From an archaeon (GTDB lineage Archaea; B1Sed10-29; WALL01; WAMD01): a DNA stretch of 47,719 nucleotides. Positions 10,849 through 20,882 of the stretch are shown here, piece by piece (the stretch's first letter is position 1; every line of letters begins with the position of its first letter). The position numbers and the translations under genes were made by a program. Under the pieces are notes generated by a model. The model had not been told where the DNA came from, did no database searches, and was given only the letters and a program-made list of their open reading frames with translations. The stretch covers positions 1 to 47,719 of the forward strand of contig JAJRYR010000063.1 of NCBI GenBank assembly GCA_024275655.1, read 5' to 3'.

Positions 10849-11336
10849 TGGTGGACATAAAGGTTGTTCCAATAAATTTGGAGGCTGGAATAGAGGTGAT
10901 CTTGGGCCAGGGGAACTTCTCTTTGAAAACTGTAGATGACATTGCTAGAGTTTTGATAGCTTCTGCTCCAAACATAAAAGTGGGAGTGGCAATGAATGAT
11001 GGAGGAATGAAAATTACTAGAACCAGCGGGAACGACCCAGACCTGGAGAAGCTGGCAGGAGAGCTAGCCTACCTAATAGGAGCCGGACATCTGTTCGTGG
11101 CATTGATAAAGGAAGCATATCCTTTAAACATACTTAACGATTTGAAGCACGTCCACGGAATATGCAAGATATTCGCTGCTAGTTCCAATCCCCTTCAAGC
11201 CCTAGTTGCGGAAACGGACCAAGGAAGAGCAGTGATTGGTGTAGTGGACGGATTTAAGAGCGATGGAATAGAAGACGAGGAAACTAAAAAAGAGAGAAGG
11301 GAGCTACTGCACAAGATTGGATATCACTTGGGTTGA
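10848..11336 (+). CDS. adenosine-specific kinase family (DUF355)
   Basis: GNDPDLEKLAGELAYLIGAGHLFV, KEAYPLNILNDLKHVHGICKIFAASSNPLQALVAETDQGR. Confidence 0.9.
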   Translation: MVDIKVVPINLEAGIEVILGQGNFSLKTVDDIARVLIASAPNIKVGVAMNDGGMKITRTSGNDPDLEKLAGELAYLIGAGHLFVALIKEAYPLNILNDLKHVHGICKIFAASSNPLQALVAETDQGRAVIGVVDGFKSDGIEDEETKKERRELLHKIGYHLG

Positions 11337-12598
11337 TCTCTTTTCTTTTTCTTGACTTTTTCCAGCAATCTGGTTATTTCCTTTTGGGCCACTGGGTGAA
11401 GTTTTTCTGCCAGGTAACTCTTGTAGACTGCCAAACCAATTGCCAGTGGCAGTGTTCGTTCGTCCAGTTCTCCTCGATTAATCCTTTCTAAAATTTCATG
11501 GTAGTGTGGGGCCCCTTCTCTTGCAAGTATTCTCCTAACAACGATATCTTTGTGATAAAGTATTGCGTTTTTTGAAGGGGGTTTAACACCATATTTTTTT
11601 GCGATTTCGTTAGCTATCTCTTGCAATGTCTTGCCAACTGCCAGACCCTCCTCCAAAGTTTCGTACACTTTGTCCCTATGGACACCAAACACTAACAGTT
11701 TTTCTTTCTCTTTTGTTTTTATTGTCTTTTCTAATCCTTCTTTAGCTTTCTCACTCAGCTTTATCTCTTTAGGGTCAATTGCTAGCAAGTGACTCACAAT
11801 TTCGTCTGAGTATTTGTGCAAGATAGGTTCGATTGATAACCTGTTCCTAATTTTGCGTTCTACCTGTCCCTGGTTTTTCTTCAATATCTCAACCAGCTCC
11901 AGTATTGTCCTTGGATGAGCAGCGTTTTTCCCAGTATAAACTGCCATTCCTACACCCTCTGCCAGTTTGAGAGCCCTGTCTATTACGGGATCCCCTCTCA
12001 TCTTGTTCACTCTTTTTCTCACGCTATCCGCTTTCATGTTTAGAATCGCAGCAATCCTCTTTATAGGGACTAGTAAGTATACCAAGCCCCGTATGTCTGA
12101 TTGGAGCATTTCCTCTGTGTAACCTTCCAGTTTTCTCCTTAGCTTTTTTCTCTGAGCTGGGGGTAAGGAGTCTATATATACCTCCAGTGCTTTTTTGAAA
12201 ATTCCTCCCCGTTCCTGTGCCAGTTTTTCGAGCCTTTCGTATTTTATTCTCTTCATAATTTCTTTCCTTTCTTTTGGTGAAGCATTTATCAGTTTTTGTG
12301 CTAGATTAGCATACCTATCCTCACTTTTCTTGCTCTGAGTTTCTGGCCCTCTTCTTAGCACTGCCTTTCTCCACGTATCGTATTCCTTCTTGTAATTCTT
12401 AGAAAAGTGGTCAAGTACTATTTCTAGGTCATAGGAACTTATTCCAAAGAATTCCCTTATCTCTTTCCTGCTGAGCATCTTCCCTTTCTTGACGAGGATT
12501 GAAAGTCTCTTGGCGTAATATCTGTGATCATCAGTCACTCTGTCCAACCGCTTACCAAGTCTCCTTTTACTCTTTGTATTCTTCGTTCTAGTTTTCAC
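11324..12598 (-). CDS. basic helical protein with HTH-like segments (424 aa), function unknown
   Basis: Complete ORF; start overlaps antiporter stop by 4 nt. Confidence 0.7.
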   Translation of the reverse strand: MKTRTKNTKSKRRLGKRLDRVTDDHRYYAKRLSILVKKGKMLSRKEIREFFGISSYDLEIVLDHFSKNYKKEYDTWRKAVLRRGPETQSKKSEDRYANLAQKLINASPKERKEIMKRIKYERLEKLAQERGGIFKKALEVYIDSLPPAQRKKLRRKLEGYTEEMLQSDIRGLVYLLVPIKRIAAILNMKADSVRKRVNKMRGDPVIDRALKLAEGVGMAVYTGKNAAHPRTILELVEILKKNQGQVERKIRNRLSIEPILHKYSDEIVSHLLAIDPKEIKLSEKAKEGLEKTIKTKEKEKLLVFGVHRDKVYETLEEGLAVGKTLQEIANEIAKKYGVKPPSKNAILYHKDIVVRRILAREGAPHYHEILERINRGELDERTLPLAIGLAVYKSYLAEKLHPVAQKEITRLLEKVKKKKRDQPK

Positions 12599-14334
12599 CT
12601 AACTCTACCTCCCACCCACCTCATCCTCTCCTTTGTTCTTATACCTTTCTTAATTTTTTCGTAGTTTTCTACCGACACTAAATAACCCTTTGTTGTGTAT
12701 ATCAACCCCAGGAAAAAGACCAGTGCGGGAAGGACTATGTAATCTGGGGCCAGCAAGAATGTTGCAATCCACATCGTTATTGACATTAAGATTAACGTAA
12801 ATCCAGCCAAAAGGTCTGCTAAATAGTATTGCATCCACATTATGTGATAGTCCTTTAAGTCTGGGAACATGCTAGGCCCAGCAATACCCACCAGCCTTAT
12901 CCCCAACCACCGGATTTTCATTACGATTCCATATAGAACGGGAACAAGCAAGGCCACAGCTATCCACTTGAATATCGTTTTAGCAGAATAACCCAGGATG
13001 GTTATGTGGACTTTTGTACTTGCAACTATGAGAAGGTATATCACGGAGAATCCAGCCATCAGATATAAACCCAAAGATCTAAAGAAGGAAACGAGCGTTT
13101 CTCTCATCTCTTTGTTTCTCTTGGTTGCATGAATCAGGGATCCAGTAAGAGAGAGCCTCTTGCTAGTTGGCGCCCTATCCAAGATTCTGCTGAATAACGG
13201 CACTGCTTTTATTCCATAGGGCATAAGGAAGGCCGTGGTTAGACCCAGCATAATGGCAGAATTCAAAATTTCAGGAGCATGAGTCAGGTTAAGTCTCACA
13301 GCATAACTTGCAATAATCAGTGAGAATTCTCCGATTGGCAGCATCAGTCCAGATAACTTGGCAGACAGTTTTGAATCTAGCCCGAGGTAGTGCCCGAACC
13401 CACCATATATGAGATACTTGCCGATTGTAGATAACGCTAGGAGAGCCAGTATTATTATGTACGACGATACGTCTGTGGGTATTGTGAACATCATACCCAC
13501 AGAAACAAAGAAAAACGCAGAAAAGAATTCTCGAAATGTCCCAAGTTCTCTTTCAATCTCTTGGTGGTGCCCCATCTTGGATAATAGGTATCCCGCGAAG
13601 AATGCACCTATCGCGGCTGAAATCCCAAAGAAACTGACAATATAAGACAGGAAGAAGACAATTCCCAGAGTATACAAGGCAATGTGTTGTCTATATTCAA
13701 ATCTCTCAATTGCTTTCAATAGGTATTTTGAATATTCTGATATAACGAATAAAAAGACCAGAACTACAGCCACTGATGTTAATATGACTGTTGGTAGATT
13801 AGTTCCTTCACCCCCACCAAGTGAACCTAGGATTGCCAACACTAGAATAGCAACGAAGTCCTCTATGAGAAGCATGGTGATAGATATACTAGCTTCCAAT
13901 GTTTGCATTTCACCTTTATCCATCAAGTATTTTCCGATCACGGCCGTGGAACTCATCATTATTATGAATCCGAGAAAAGCAGACTCTAGAAGTCCAAATC
14001 CAAATACTTGACCAACAAAAAAACCCAGTATGAAGTTCAGTAGAATCTTGGCGGGCCCCAGGATCAAAGCTGCCAATCCTCCCTCCTTCAACTTTTCGGG
14101 ATCCAACTCCAACCCAATGTAAAAAAGTAACATGATAACTCCTACTTCTGAAAAAAGGTCCAGCACTATGTTTGACTTAACTATTCCTAGCAATGGACCT
14201 ACTATCATGCCTGCTAGGATGTAACCTAGAACAGAAGGGAACTTGTACTTCTCTAGGATGGCTCCGAGAAGCATTGCCAACGCAAGAATGACTCCCATGT
14301 CCAGTATGAGCTTCTCTGTTATCATGGCTATCAC
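12595..14334 (-). CDS. CPA2-type cation:proton antiporter with extra C-terminal TM module
   Basis: KFPSVLGYILAGMIVGP, SSTAVIGKYL, ISAAIGAFFAGYLLS. Confidence 0.92.
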   Translation of the reverse strand: MIAMITEKLILDMGVILALAMLLGAILEKYKFPSVLGYILAGMIVGPLLGIVKSNIVLDLFSEVGVIMLLFYIGLELDPEKLKEGGLAALILGPAKILLNFILGFFVGQVFGFGLLESAFLGFIIMMSSTAVIGKYLMDKGEMQTLEASISITMLLIEDFVAILVLAILGSLGGGEGTNLPTVILTSVAVVLVFLFVISEYSKYLLKAIERFEYRQHIALYTLGIVFFLSYIVSFFGISAAIGAFFAGYLLSKMGHHQEIERELGTFREFFSAFFFVSVGMMFTIPTDVSSYIIILALLALSTIGKYLIYGGFGHYLGLDSKLSAKLSGLMLPIGEFSLIIASYAVRLNLTHAPEILNSAIMLGLTTAFLMPYGIKAVPLFSRILDRAPTSKRLSLTGSLIHATKRNKEMRETLVSFFRSLGLYLMAGFSVIYLLIVASTKVHITILGYSAKTIFKWIAVALLVPVLYGIVMKIRWLGIRLVGIAGPSMFPDLKDYHIMWMQYYLADLLAGFTLILMSITMWIATFLLAPDYIVLPALVFFLGLIYTTKGYLVSVENYEKIKKGIRTKERMRWVGGRVR

Positions 14335-14365
14335 TAGATTTACGTATTTTGGATTAAAAAGTTAT

Positions 14366-15562
14366 CTAACTTTTAACCCTTGAGAAGCCAATTGCGGTCA
14401 AGAAAGGTGCCAGCACTGTTGTTACCACCACCAGTATAACTAGTGATGCGAACAGTCCCTCAGAGATTAGTCCCTTGCTCATTGCCAGGGTACCAATGAC
14501 TAGGGTTATTCCGCCCCTGGGAATTAGTGAAAGACCAATTGCTAGGGATTCTGCGATGGATAATCTAGAGAGGACTCTGCTAACCAGGGCCCCCAACACT
14601 TTGCCCAAACCAGCTAGGACCAGTATCCCCAATGCTACTTCAAGCCAGTAGGGATCAGCCAAGGCCCTCAAATTTGCATTCAATCCAATCATAATGAAGA
14701 ATGCCGGGAACAAGAGTATGTCCCCCAGGTTGAGGAATATTTTTTTGATCTCGTATTTGTACAATGGATGCAGAGTGGAAAATGCCAGGCCGACTAGGAA
14801 CACCCCGAATCCTGCCTCATACAGGAAGTCCTCCGAAACTATGGCGGCTATGATTATGAATATGAGGGTTAGGAGGGTGGTTGTTTGCTCCGAGGGATAA
14901 TCAAAGTACCTGTAGGCCCATGCACTTATTTTAGGTATTACAGTTAGAGACACTATCCAGAACAGGGCCAGTACTAGCAAAAAGCTCAAGAATCCTACGG
15001 GGTTGAAACCACCTTTGGAAAAGCTGGTTATGACCAGGAAGAGAAGAATGAGGCCAAATATGTCATCCACTAGAGAAGATACACTGAATATCTTGGCGGC
15101 TCTAGTTGATCCCTTTCTCATGGACATTATTGTTGTTAGAGCGGATATGCTAGACGATATTGATAAAGCAGTTCCCAGCACCAAAGCTTGTATTACAGGT
15201 AGGCCCATGAAAATGCCAAAACCGGAAACGAGGACAAAGGACACAAACAAACCGAACAGTCCGATGGATATCCCTTCTCTTGAAAAGGATATAATCTCCC
15301 TTATGTTGGATTCCAGGCCGACCAGGAATATCAGTATCAATCCCCCCATTGAACCCAGGAATATGAGCCACTGATATGCTAGGGGATTCTGGTTGAGATG
15401 AATCACGTTCAATCCACTAGGTCCTAGAAGGAGTCCAGCTATCATTGCTCCTAGTATTGGCGGGAGCCTAGCTTTTCTAAATATCCATGAGAACACCAAC
15501 GCAGCAAGAACCACCCAAAGAAAATCAACGATGGAACTGAGTATGATGTTCCCATACATCAT
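14366..15562 (-). CDS. CPA2-type cation:proton antiporter
   Basis: ARLPPILGAMIAGLLLGPSGL, LALSISSSISALTTIM, 11-12 TM helices. Confidence 0.92.
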   Translation of the reverse strand: MMYGNIILSSIVDFLWVVLAALVFSWIFRKARLPPILGAMIAGLLLGPSGLNVIHLNQNPLAYQWLIFLGSMGGLILIFLVGLESNIREIISFSREGISIGLFGLFVSFVLVSGFGIFMGLPVIQALVLGTALSISSSISALTTIMSMRKGSTRAAKIFSVSSLVDDIFGLILLFLVITSFSKGGFNPVGFLSFLLVLALFWIVSLTVIPKISAWAYRYFDYPSEQTTTLLTLIFIIIAAIVSEDFLYEAGFGVFLVGLAFSTLHPLYKYEIKKIFLNLGDILLFPAFFIMIGLNANLRALADPYWLEVALGILVLAGLGKVLGALVSRVLSRLSIAESLAIGLSLIPRGGITLVIGTLAMSKGLISEGLFASLVILVVVTTVLAPFLTAIGFSRVKS

Positions 15563-16104
15563 TTTTTCTCACCCTTCCTGTCTAGGTTCCACGCTGCCTC
15601 AAGCAATTCAAGCAAAGTTAGATCTCCAATGATTCTCCCCTGGTTATCCACAACAGGTATCTCGGTTAAACCGTGTTCTACCATTAATTTGTATGCTCTC
15701 CTGAGAGAGTGAGTCAAATCTACACACACGGGCTCTCTCATGAGGTCTTTTGCCTTCTCGGAGAATGCGTACCTTTCCAGAAATTCTTTATCAAATAGAA
15801 TGCTGGGAGATCCAGAATTTATAGTGTCTGGATCGTGGGCTACTGTTGCTTGTAATATGTCCCAGATTGTTATTACGCCAATTAACTTTCCATCCTCGTC
15901 CACCACGTATGCACTCATTGTCTTTGGTGATTGAAGGATTATTCGCACCACTTCCTCCAGGTCATCATCTGGCCTTACAAGAGCCAAATCCTCCCTACCT
16001 TTGGTTATGAGATTAAAAGCTTGGATCACTCCTTTATCCACATCAACTTCTTCGCTCTCTATAATCCTGGTTGGATTGTCTAGCCTAGGTCTCTTCAATT
16101 TCAT
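15559..16104 (-). CDS. CBS-domain pair protein
   Basis: Two CBS repeats (VVDEDGKLIGVITIWDIL; VVDNQGRIIGDLTLLELL). Confidence 0.92.
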   Translation of the reverse strand: MKLKRPRLDNPTRIIESEEVDVDKGVIQAFNLITKGREDLALVRPDDDLEEVVRIILQSPKTMSAYVVDEDGKLIGVITIWDILQATVAHDPDTINSGSPSILFDKEFLERYAFSEKAKDLMREPVCVDLTHSLRRAYKLMVEHGLTEIPVVDNQGRIIGDLTLLELLEAAWNLDRKGEKK

Positions 16105-16181
16105 GCTAGGAATAACTCAAAACGGTTTTAAATAATTGAAAGCTTTTTAATTCCTAATTCGTTTTTATGCTAGGTGGTCTT

Positions 16182-16658
16182 ATGGAAATAGAAAGGGCAG
16201 CTTTGGTAAAGGACGTTCCGAAGGAAATTCTGTTTTATGCCATAGAAGTCATTGGAGAAGGATTAATTGAGGATGCCAAGTCAAAGTTTGGAGATTTTCC
16301 AAACTTTAGCGTGGAAATGGAGCTAGAAAAGGTAAAACCAGGGCCTTGGGTGGTGAAATATAGAGTTCACTTTAGCGTTTATGATTACGAGTTCAAGTGG
16401 GAGATAAGGGATGCCAAGAAAGGTTACTTAGTTAGGTTTGTTGGGAAGACCAGAGGGAAATGGTGGGAACCTCTGTTCGATGTTGAGTCTAAATTGGAGG
16501 ATTTAGTTGATACTCAGTGGTCCGCATTCTGCAATTTTGCTGTTGGGTATATGAGCGCAGTCAGTTATGGGAAGGCGAGGAAAAGGTCGGAGGCCAGGGA
16601 GCATGTGAGAAAGGCCAAGGAAAAGCTAGGTAAAACCAGGAAGAAGAAGAGGAAGTGA
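16182..16658 (+). CDS. hypothetical protein
   Basis: Complete ORF; AGGTGGT RBS supports the 16182 ATG (track start 16167). Confidence 0.65.
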   Translation: MEIERAALVKDVPKEILFYAIEVIGEGLIEDAKSKFGDFPNFSVEMELEKVKPGPWVVKYRVHFSVYDYEFKWEIRDAKKGYLVRFVGKTRGKWWEPLFDVESKLEDLVDTQWSAFCNFAVGYMSAVSYGKARKRSEAREHVRKAKEKLGKTRKKKRK

Positions 16659-16716
16659 AACATTTTTAAACTAGGAGCCCAGCAAACTAGTGACAACCAT
16701 TTAGGAGGCTTTTGGA

Positions 16717-16965
16717 ATGGAAAGAGAATTTAGGAAACCTAGGAGAGAGAAACCCAATTACAAAACCCTATCTGAAGAAACTTATACATACGGAAACGGC
16801 AACTTTATTGAGGTTGCTAGAAAGGAGGTAGATGGGAACGAGTTCATTTCCATCTCAAAGGGAAGGACTCTCCCAGATGGAACAAAGAGGTACAAGGGAG
16901 GGATAGGATTCCCTGATGATGCTGAAATAAAGGCTTTCATTATTCAGACATTGCAGGAGATGTAA
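16717..16965 (+). CDS. hypothetical protein (82 aa)
   Basis: Complete ORF preceded by GGAGG. Confidence 0.6.
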   Translation: MEREFRKPRREKPNYKTLSEETYTYGNGNFIEVARKEVDGNEFISISKGRTLPDGTKRYKGGIGFPDDAEIKAFIIQTLQEM

Positions 16966-17020
16966 CCTCCTTGCAATGCTCACCAACCCTTTAACCCTGT
17001 TCTTGTTCTGTTTTTCTCTG

Positions 17021-19882
17021 TTAAGCCTTGTTAAATGCAAACTCTATCTTGTTGCCCTGGAACTCCAGCTCTCCTTTTAGTTCTCCTTCCAGCTCTCCAA
17101 CCCTGTACTCTCTAGCATTGACCTTGCTGGAAACTAGCTTTTCGGCTTTTTCCAACAGCGGGTGCCCTTTGACAGTTAGGATTATCTCCTCCTCAACGTT
17201 CATTCCGGCCTTCTTCCTAGTTTCCTGTATTCTTCTTATCAACTCGCTGGCCAGGGCTTCTATTAGTAACTCCTCACTAAGTTCTTTTGCAATTTTAACC
17301 TTGCCTAACTCGAATTCTTCTTCTACTGCCTCTCCACTCACTTTTCCTAGGGATTTGGCATTGACCATCTTTAGCAGGACATCTCCCAGTATTTCTAGTG
17401 CTCTCCTTACCTTCTCATCCTCGCTGATAACTTCCACGCTTCCAATTGGCCATCTCAACTTTAGCTTTGCTTTCTGTCTAGCGCTCATAACTGCATCTGC
17501 AATTTCGTGAATTATCTCCATGCTCTCTTCAAGTTCCTCATTGATTAAGTTCTCGTTAATCTCTGGCCATTCTTCAAAGTGAACGCTCTCTTTCTCTCCT
17601 CCTAGGACTGTTAGGTACATCCTCTCAACAAAGAAGGGTATTGCTGGGGCTAGGAGTCTGTTCACCTTGTCCAGGACATAATACAGCGTGGCCTGGGCAG
17701 CTTTTTTGTCCTCTCCCTGGTATGTGGGCCAGGTTCTATCTCTGATCAACTTCACGTAGGTTCTGGAGAGGTCGTTCACTACGAATTCCTCTATGCGCCT
17801 TAACGCTTTCACGTGTCTAAATGCTTTGTTTAACTCGCTTACTTCTTTGACTAGTGAGTTCACTCTAGATATGATCCATCTGTCTTCTGGCTTTAGTTCG
17901 TCTTCCACGTCTTCCAGAGTTACCCTCTCACCGTACAATTGGAAGAATCTGTACGTATTTGACAATACGGTAAAGAACTTTCTGTTCTCCCTTAGGGCAT
18001 TCCAATTAAAGTTAGTGTCTTGGCCGTGATCTAGAGTCAACAGGTAGTACCTCAGCTCGTCTCTAGAGTACTTCTCCACAACCTCTCTGGGTGTGATGAC
18101 GTTTCCCTTTGACTTGCTCATTTTCACTCCGTGAACATCCAGGATCATCGCATGGTACATTATGTTTTCAAATGGTCTCCTGTCAAATGTTATCACCGAG
18201 CATATCAAACTGGAGTTCCACCATCCTCTTATCTGGTCAGAACCCTCTATCACATGCTTAACTGGCCATAGACTCTTGAACGGTTCTTCTTTCTTTGGAT
18301 ATCCCAAGGATGCCCAAGCAGCAACTCCTGAGTCAAACCAAACATCCAGAACGTCTGGGATCCTGCGCATTGTTCCCCCACATTTTTCACATGTTAGTGT
18401 AACCTTGTCTATCTCAGGTCTGTGCAGATCTTGCAATTTCCTTCCTTCTTCTCCCAGCTCATCCAGGGAACCTACGACCTTTATTTCTCCACACTCTTCA
18501 CACTCCCATATTGGTAAGGGTATCCCCCAGTATCTTTGTCTTGATATTGGCCAGTCGTCAATGCCTTCCAGCCAGTTTAGGAACCTCTTACCAACCCATT
18601 CTGGATGCCATTTTATCTTCTTTGCCTCTTCAATCAATTTTTCCTTTATCTTACTTATCTTGAAGAACCACTGGGGAACTGAGATCTGAATTAAAGGTGT
18701 GTCACATCTCCAACACTTCGGATAATCGTGAACTAGTGTTTCCTCTAAGACTAGTGCATTTCTTTCTCTCAAGTCCTGGATTATCACTGGATTTGCGTCT
18801 TTGATGTACATTCCCGCATACTTTCCTGCTTCCTCGGTAAATCTGCCATCCAACCCCACTGGAGAAAGTTGAGGTAGGTTGTGTTCCCGCCCGACCTTGT
18901 AGTCTTCCTTACCATGTCCTGGAGCGCAGTGCACTAATCCGGTTCCAGTTGTCATCTCAACGAACTGGGCAGAAGGCACTACCCTACCGACAATATCCCT
19001 CTGTACGGTAACCAAGTCCTTCAGCGGGTTATCGTACTCCAATCCCACCAACTTCTCTCCTGGGAACTCCTCTAATATTCTATACCCTGCCTCCAGTTTT
19101 TCCATGAGTTCTTCTAGTCTGGGCTTTGCCAGTATCCAGACCTCTCCAGCAACCTCTACTCTGACATATGTCTCCTTTGGATGAACCATTACACCAGTAT
19201 TCGCTGGGAGTGTCCAGGGAGTTGTTGTCCAAATGATCAAGTATTCGTTGTCCTTCCCCCTGACTTTGAACTTCACAAATATGCTCGGGTCCTGGGCCTT
19301 GAAGTACTCTATTTCATTGTATGCTACAACGGTCTGGCATCTTGGACACACGTGAACTGGATACTTGCCTTTGTAAAGAAGACCTCTTTCGAATGCCTTC
19401 TTGAACGTGAACCACGAGCACTCAATGTATTCATTATCTAGTGTTAAGTAAGGGTTATCCCAATCCATCCAAACTCCTATGTCATTGAACTGTTGGTTCA
19501 TGGCATCTATATACTGGGTAGCGAAGTTCCTACATGCCTGGATGAAGTTTTCCACACCAAGCTCTTCAATATCTCCTTTGTTTCTCAACCCCAACTTCTT
19601 TTCAACCTTATTTTCTATCGGTAGACCGTGGGTGTCGTATCCTGGCTGGGCCCAAACATCGTATCCTCGCATTCTCCAGAATCGTATGTAGTAATCCTTT
19701 AGGACTTTGTTCCAAGCATGACCGAAGTGTATGTCTCCACTAGCGTATGGTGGACCGTCTAGGAAATAGTATTTCGGCCCCCCCTCGTTCAGCTTCAAAG
19801 CCCCTTTCTCAATATCCTTTTCCTTCCAGTATTCCATTACATCGTTCTCAGATTTTAGTTCTGGCATTGCATTCACCTGCAA
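17021..19882 (-). CDS. ileS: isoleucyl-tRNA synthetase
   Basis: PPYASGDIHFGHAWNKVLKD, KMSKSKGN, class I synthetase length 953 aa. Confidence 0.97.
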   Translation of the reverse strand: MQVNAMPELKSENDVMEYWKEKDIEKGALKLNEGGPKYYFLDGPPYASGDIHFGHAWNKVLKDYYIRFWRMRGYDVWAQPGYDTHGLPIENKVEKKLGLRNKGDIEELGVENFIQACRNFATQYIDAMNQQFNDIGVWMDWDNPYLTLDNEYIECSWFTFKKAFERGLLYKGKYPVHVCPRCQTVVAYNEIEYFKAQDPSIFVKFKVRGKDNEYLIIWTTTPWTLPANTGVMVHPKETYVRVEVAGEVWILAKPRLEELMEKLEAGYRILEEFPGEKLVGLEYDNPLKDLVTVQRDIVGRVVPSAQFVEMTTGTGLVHCAPGHGKEDYKVGREHNLPQLSPVGLDGRFTEEAGKYAGMYIKDANPVIIQDLRERNALVLEETLVHDYPKCWRCDTPLIQISVPQWFFKISKIKEKLIEEAKKIKWHPEWVGKRFLNWLEGIDDWPISRQRYWGIPLPIWECEECGEIKVVGSLDELGEEGRKLQDLHRPEIDKVTLTCEKCGGTMRRIPDVLDVWFDSGVAAWASLGYPKKEEPFKSLWPVKHVIEGSDQIRGWWNSSLICSVITFDRRPFENIMYHAMILDVHGVKMSKSKGNVITPREVVEKYSRDELRYYLLTLDHGQDTNFNWNALRENRKFFTVLSNTYRFFQLYGERVTLEDVEDELKPEDRWIISRVNSLVKEVSELNKAFRHVKALRRIEEFVVNDLSRTYVKLIRDRTWPTYQGEDKKAAQATLYYVLDKVNRLLAPAIPFFVERMYLTVLGGEKESVHFEEWPEINENLINEELEESMEIIHEIADAVMSARQKAKLKLRWPIGSVEVISEDEKVRRALEILGDVLLKMVNAKSLGKVSGEAVEEEFELGKVKIAKELSEELLIEALASELIRRIQETRKKAGMNVEEEIILTVKGHPLLEKAEKLVSSKVNAREYRVGELEGELKGELEFQGNKIEFAFNKA

Positions 19883-19943
19883 TTCTATAAAAAAGCGCTA
19901 GATTATTATGTAACGAGTTATTTAAAATTGTTGTGATGTTGGT

Positions 19944-20882
19944 ATGGGAAAGAGGAAGGGAAAGCACAAGGGAAAAGCCATAGAATCTGCAAAGGAAGTT
20001 CAACCATTGAAACCAAAAGACATAATCTCAAGAAAGCCGCCTAGGGAACTAGAAAGGTTAAAAAAGGAACACCCGAGGTGGAGATTGATAGGGGTAAAGG
20101 ATAGTGACTGGGGCCTAGTAGAAACTGCGTCCCCACCAGATAAGATATGCATACTTCCAGCTTTTAGGGGAAGGAGGGGAAAACTGGCATCTCCGGGCAT
20201 GAGACGGCAGGTCATAGGCGTTGTAAACAGGATGGAAGTCTACAAAATGCCATACAATCCCAGCAAGAGAGACGTGCACCCAGAGGAGATAGAGATAGAC
20301 AGGGAACTGGTCGATGAAATGAGGGAACTACTGGATAAGCGAGTTCCAAGACTCAAGGTCACAAAGTTGGATAGGGAACTTAAAGTCAGGTCACCCTCTG
20401 GGGAGACGGTGCCGCTTAGAATTGATGTTCATCAAATGGTTTACCCTCCCAAGAATCTTGCAGAGATAGAGTTCTCATCAAAGAAAGAATTACTGGAAAC
20501 AGTTAGGAGCATTGCCGAGTATGTTTCACTACTGGCAAAGCAAGGTATAAAGTATGATGATATCAAGCTGGAGAATTTTGCCAAGAACAAAGCAGGATTG
20601 TGGATTGTGGATGAAGAGGCAGAGTATCTGGCAGGTGGTGGCAGAGAGCGAGCAAGGGATCTAAGGAGCATAGGGAGGGGACTTGGGAGATTGATCCTTC
20701 AAATACTTGATCATCCAGTTCACAGAAAACACAGGATAAGTCCGGATGAGCTTAAGAAAGTGGTTGAATCTGGAATTTGCGAGCACAAGGGATCCCATGT
20801 AGATAAGATCATGGAGGGGTTGCACCTGCAACTAAATACTGGGCAATCAAAATCCAAAAGAAAAAGGGAAAGGAATCAGTAG
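19944..20882 (+). CDS. degenerate protein-kinase-fold protein (312 aa)
   Basis: [27 protein letters not shown] resembles the catalytic loop/DFG region. Confidence 0.55.
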   Translation: MGKRKGKHKGKAIESAKEVQPLKPKDIISRKPPRELERLKKEHPRWRLIGVKDSDWGLVETASPPDKICILPAFRGRRGKLASPGMRRQVIGVVNRMEVYKMPYNPSKRDVHPEEIEIDRELVDEMRELLDKRVPRLKVTKLDRELKVRSPSGETVPLRIDVHQMVYPPKNLAEIEFSSKKELLETVRSIAEYVSLLAKQGIKYDDIKLENFAKNKAGLWIVDEEAEYLAGGGRERARDLRSIGRGLGRLILQILDHPVHRKHRISPDELKKVVESGICEHKGSHVDKIMEGLHLQLNTGQSKSKRKRERNQ

